From DASQDN01 sp035630195 (lineage in GTDB: Bacteria > Acidobacteriota > Terriglobia > Bryobacterales > Bryobacteraceae), in the NCBI GenBank assembly GCA_035630195.1, contig DASQLD010000270.1, positions 1-6,878 on the forward strand: 6,878 bases of DNA, given 5' to 3'. The notes under the pieces were generated by a model. It was not told the origin of the DNA, searched no databases, and worked only from the letters and a program-made list of their open reading frames with translations. Shown piece by piece: positions 6,230 through 6,878 of the stretch. Every line of letters begins with the position of its first letter. The first letter of the stretch is position 1. Both the position numbers and the translations under genes were made by a program.

Positions 6230-6878
6230 ATGAAGGCCCGAATCCTATGTGCCGCGATGTCAACCGCCAGTCTGCTCACCGCGACGGAGTTCTTGAACTG
6301 GATGGATGGAATCGCGCAGAAGCACTTGAAAGACCGTCGCGAGACCATCGCCGCGATCCGTGACACCGCTGCGGCGCAAAGTAGACAAGCGGCTACGCGG
6401 GCGAAATATCTTGAATTGATCGGCGGACTGCCCCAGTACAAGGGACCCTTGAATGCGCGTGTCACCGGGACGATCGATGAGGGATCTTACCTCATTGAAA
6501 AGGTCCTGTACGAGAGCCTCCCGCGCTATTTCGTAACGGGCAATGTTTACAGACCCAAGGCCGCTGGACGTTATCCGGCAGTGCTCCTCTCGCTCGGTCA
6601 CTGGAACGAGGGTAAATCCGCAACCCAAATGATCGCAGCTAACCTAGCCCTCAACGGGTTCGTCGTACTCGCGTACGATCCAATGGGCCAAGGCGAGCGG
6701 GCGCAAGGGTATGACAAGCGCTTCGGCGTAAGTCTCGGAACCACAGATCAGCATTTCCTTGCCGGAACGCAGGCCTTGCTCGCCGGCAAAACGATGGCCA
6801 GCTACATGATTCATGATGCGAAGCGATCGCTCGATTATTTAACAAGTCGTCCCGACGTCGATAGCGACCGTATCGGCG
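6230..6878 (+). CDS. Alpha/beta hydrolase, acetylxylan esterase-like, N-terminal part (3' end outside window)
   Basis: The frame runs from ATG 6230 to the right edge without a stop: 216 residues are visible. A weak signal-like segment (about 1-18) precedes a helical region (21-62: WMDGIAQKHLKDRRETIAAI and on to RAKYLELIGGLP), then LNARVTGTIDEGSYLIEKV, a beta strand lead-in. The hydrolase core begins with VTGNVYRPK (102-110) and YPAVLLSLGHW (115-125), where G123-H124 should form the oxyanion-hole loop. FVVLAYDPMGQGER (144-157) is the typical strand and loop of the acetylxylan esterase/Abhydrolase_7 type. DAKRSLDYLTSRPDVDSDRIG (196-216) ends just before the nucleophile elbow, where this family has G-x-S-G-G; that Ser and the later Asp/His lie outside the window. 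Likely role: removal of acetyl or other ester groups from sugars, in or near the periplasm. The substrate is unproven. It diverges from the FG-GAP gene. Confidence 0.85.
   Translation, partial: MKARILCAAMSTASLLTATEFLNWMDGIAQKHLKDRRETIAAIRDTAAAQSRQAATRAKYLELIGGLPQYKGPLNARVTGTIDEGSYLIEKVLYESLPRYFVTGNVYRPKAAGRYPAVLLSLGHWNEGKSATQMIAANLALNGFVVLAYDPMGQGERAQGYDKRFGVSLGTTDQHFLAGTQALLAGKTMASYMIHDAKRSLDYLTSRPDVDSDRIG

Noticed and set aside
6082..6628. Long minus-strand frames opposite the esterase gene
   Set aside because: They lie antisense to a recognised alpha/beta hydrolase frame and show no family motifs.
1470..6850. Shared AACAAGTCGT near 1481 and 6841
   Set aside because: It is a 10-11 bp match without flanking similarity; a chance repeat at this window size is reasonable, and one copy is inside a coding gene.
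1..6878. tRNA, rRNA, CRISPR array, insertion sequence or attachment site
   Set aside because: Reading both strands by eye showed no cloverleaf-type T-loop signature, no regularly spaced repeats, no transposase motif and no terminal inverted repeats.

Overview
The window (6878 bp, roughly 55-60% GC by eye) looks like chromosomal DNA of an Acidobacteriota bacterium, most likely of the Solibacter/Bryobacter type. This placement is an inference. It rests on a secreted FG-GAP/VCBS repeat protein, an acetylxylan-esterase-like hydrolase, a secreted DUF4440 protein, and a broken secreted protein of a kind I associate with Solibacter genomes. There is no rRNA, tRNA, insertion sequence, CRISPR array or other mobile hallmark.

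Layout, left to right. (1) 1-642, plus strand: the C-terminal part of a DUF4126 membrane protein, cut by the left edge, with an extra PH-like C-terminal region. (2) 608-1069, plus: a secreted NTF2-like/DUF4440 protein overlapping it, so the two are probably co-transcribed. (3) 1070-1972: about 900 bp without a convincing gene, apart from a 42-codon lipoprotein-like ORF on the minus strand (1775-1903); it may be decayed coding DNA. (4) 1973-2356, minus: a doubtful hypothetical gene with a poor start. (5) 2433-2888, minus: a DUF5655 protein with an N-terminal CCHC zinc-binding motif. (6) 2892-4085, minus: one secreted-protein gene of about 397 codons, broken by two mutually compensating frameshifts. 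(7) 4185-5099, plus: a PAP2-family phosphatase with a complete catalytic motif set and a TTG start behind a strong Shine-Dalgarno. (8) 5102-6196, minus: a secreted FG-GAP/VCBS beta-propeller-like protein that converges on PAP2 with only 2 bp between the stop codons. (9) 6230-6878, plus: the N-terminal 216 residues of an alpha/beta hydrolase (acetylxylan esterase-like), cut by the right edge before its nucleophile.

Most products carry export signals or membrane segments, so the stretch is mainly concerned with the cell envelope and periplasm. The only plausible transcription units are DUF4126-DUF4440 on the plus strand and the broken gene followed by DUF5655 on the minus strand (3 bp apart). 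The FG-GAP and esterase genes diverge across 33 bp and could share a control region. I see no coherent new system. The items most worth a second look are the compensating double frameshift, the decayed 1.07-2.43 kb zone with its lipobox ORF, the DUF4126 C-terminal extension, and the zinc-motif/DUF5655 protein.
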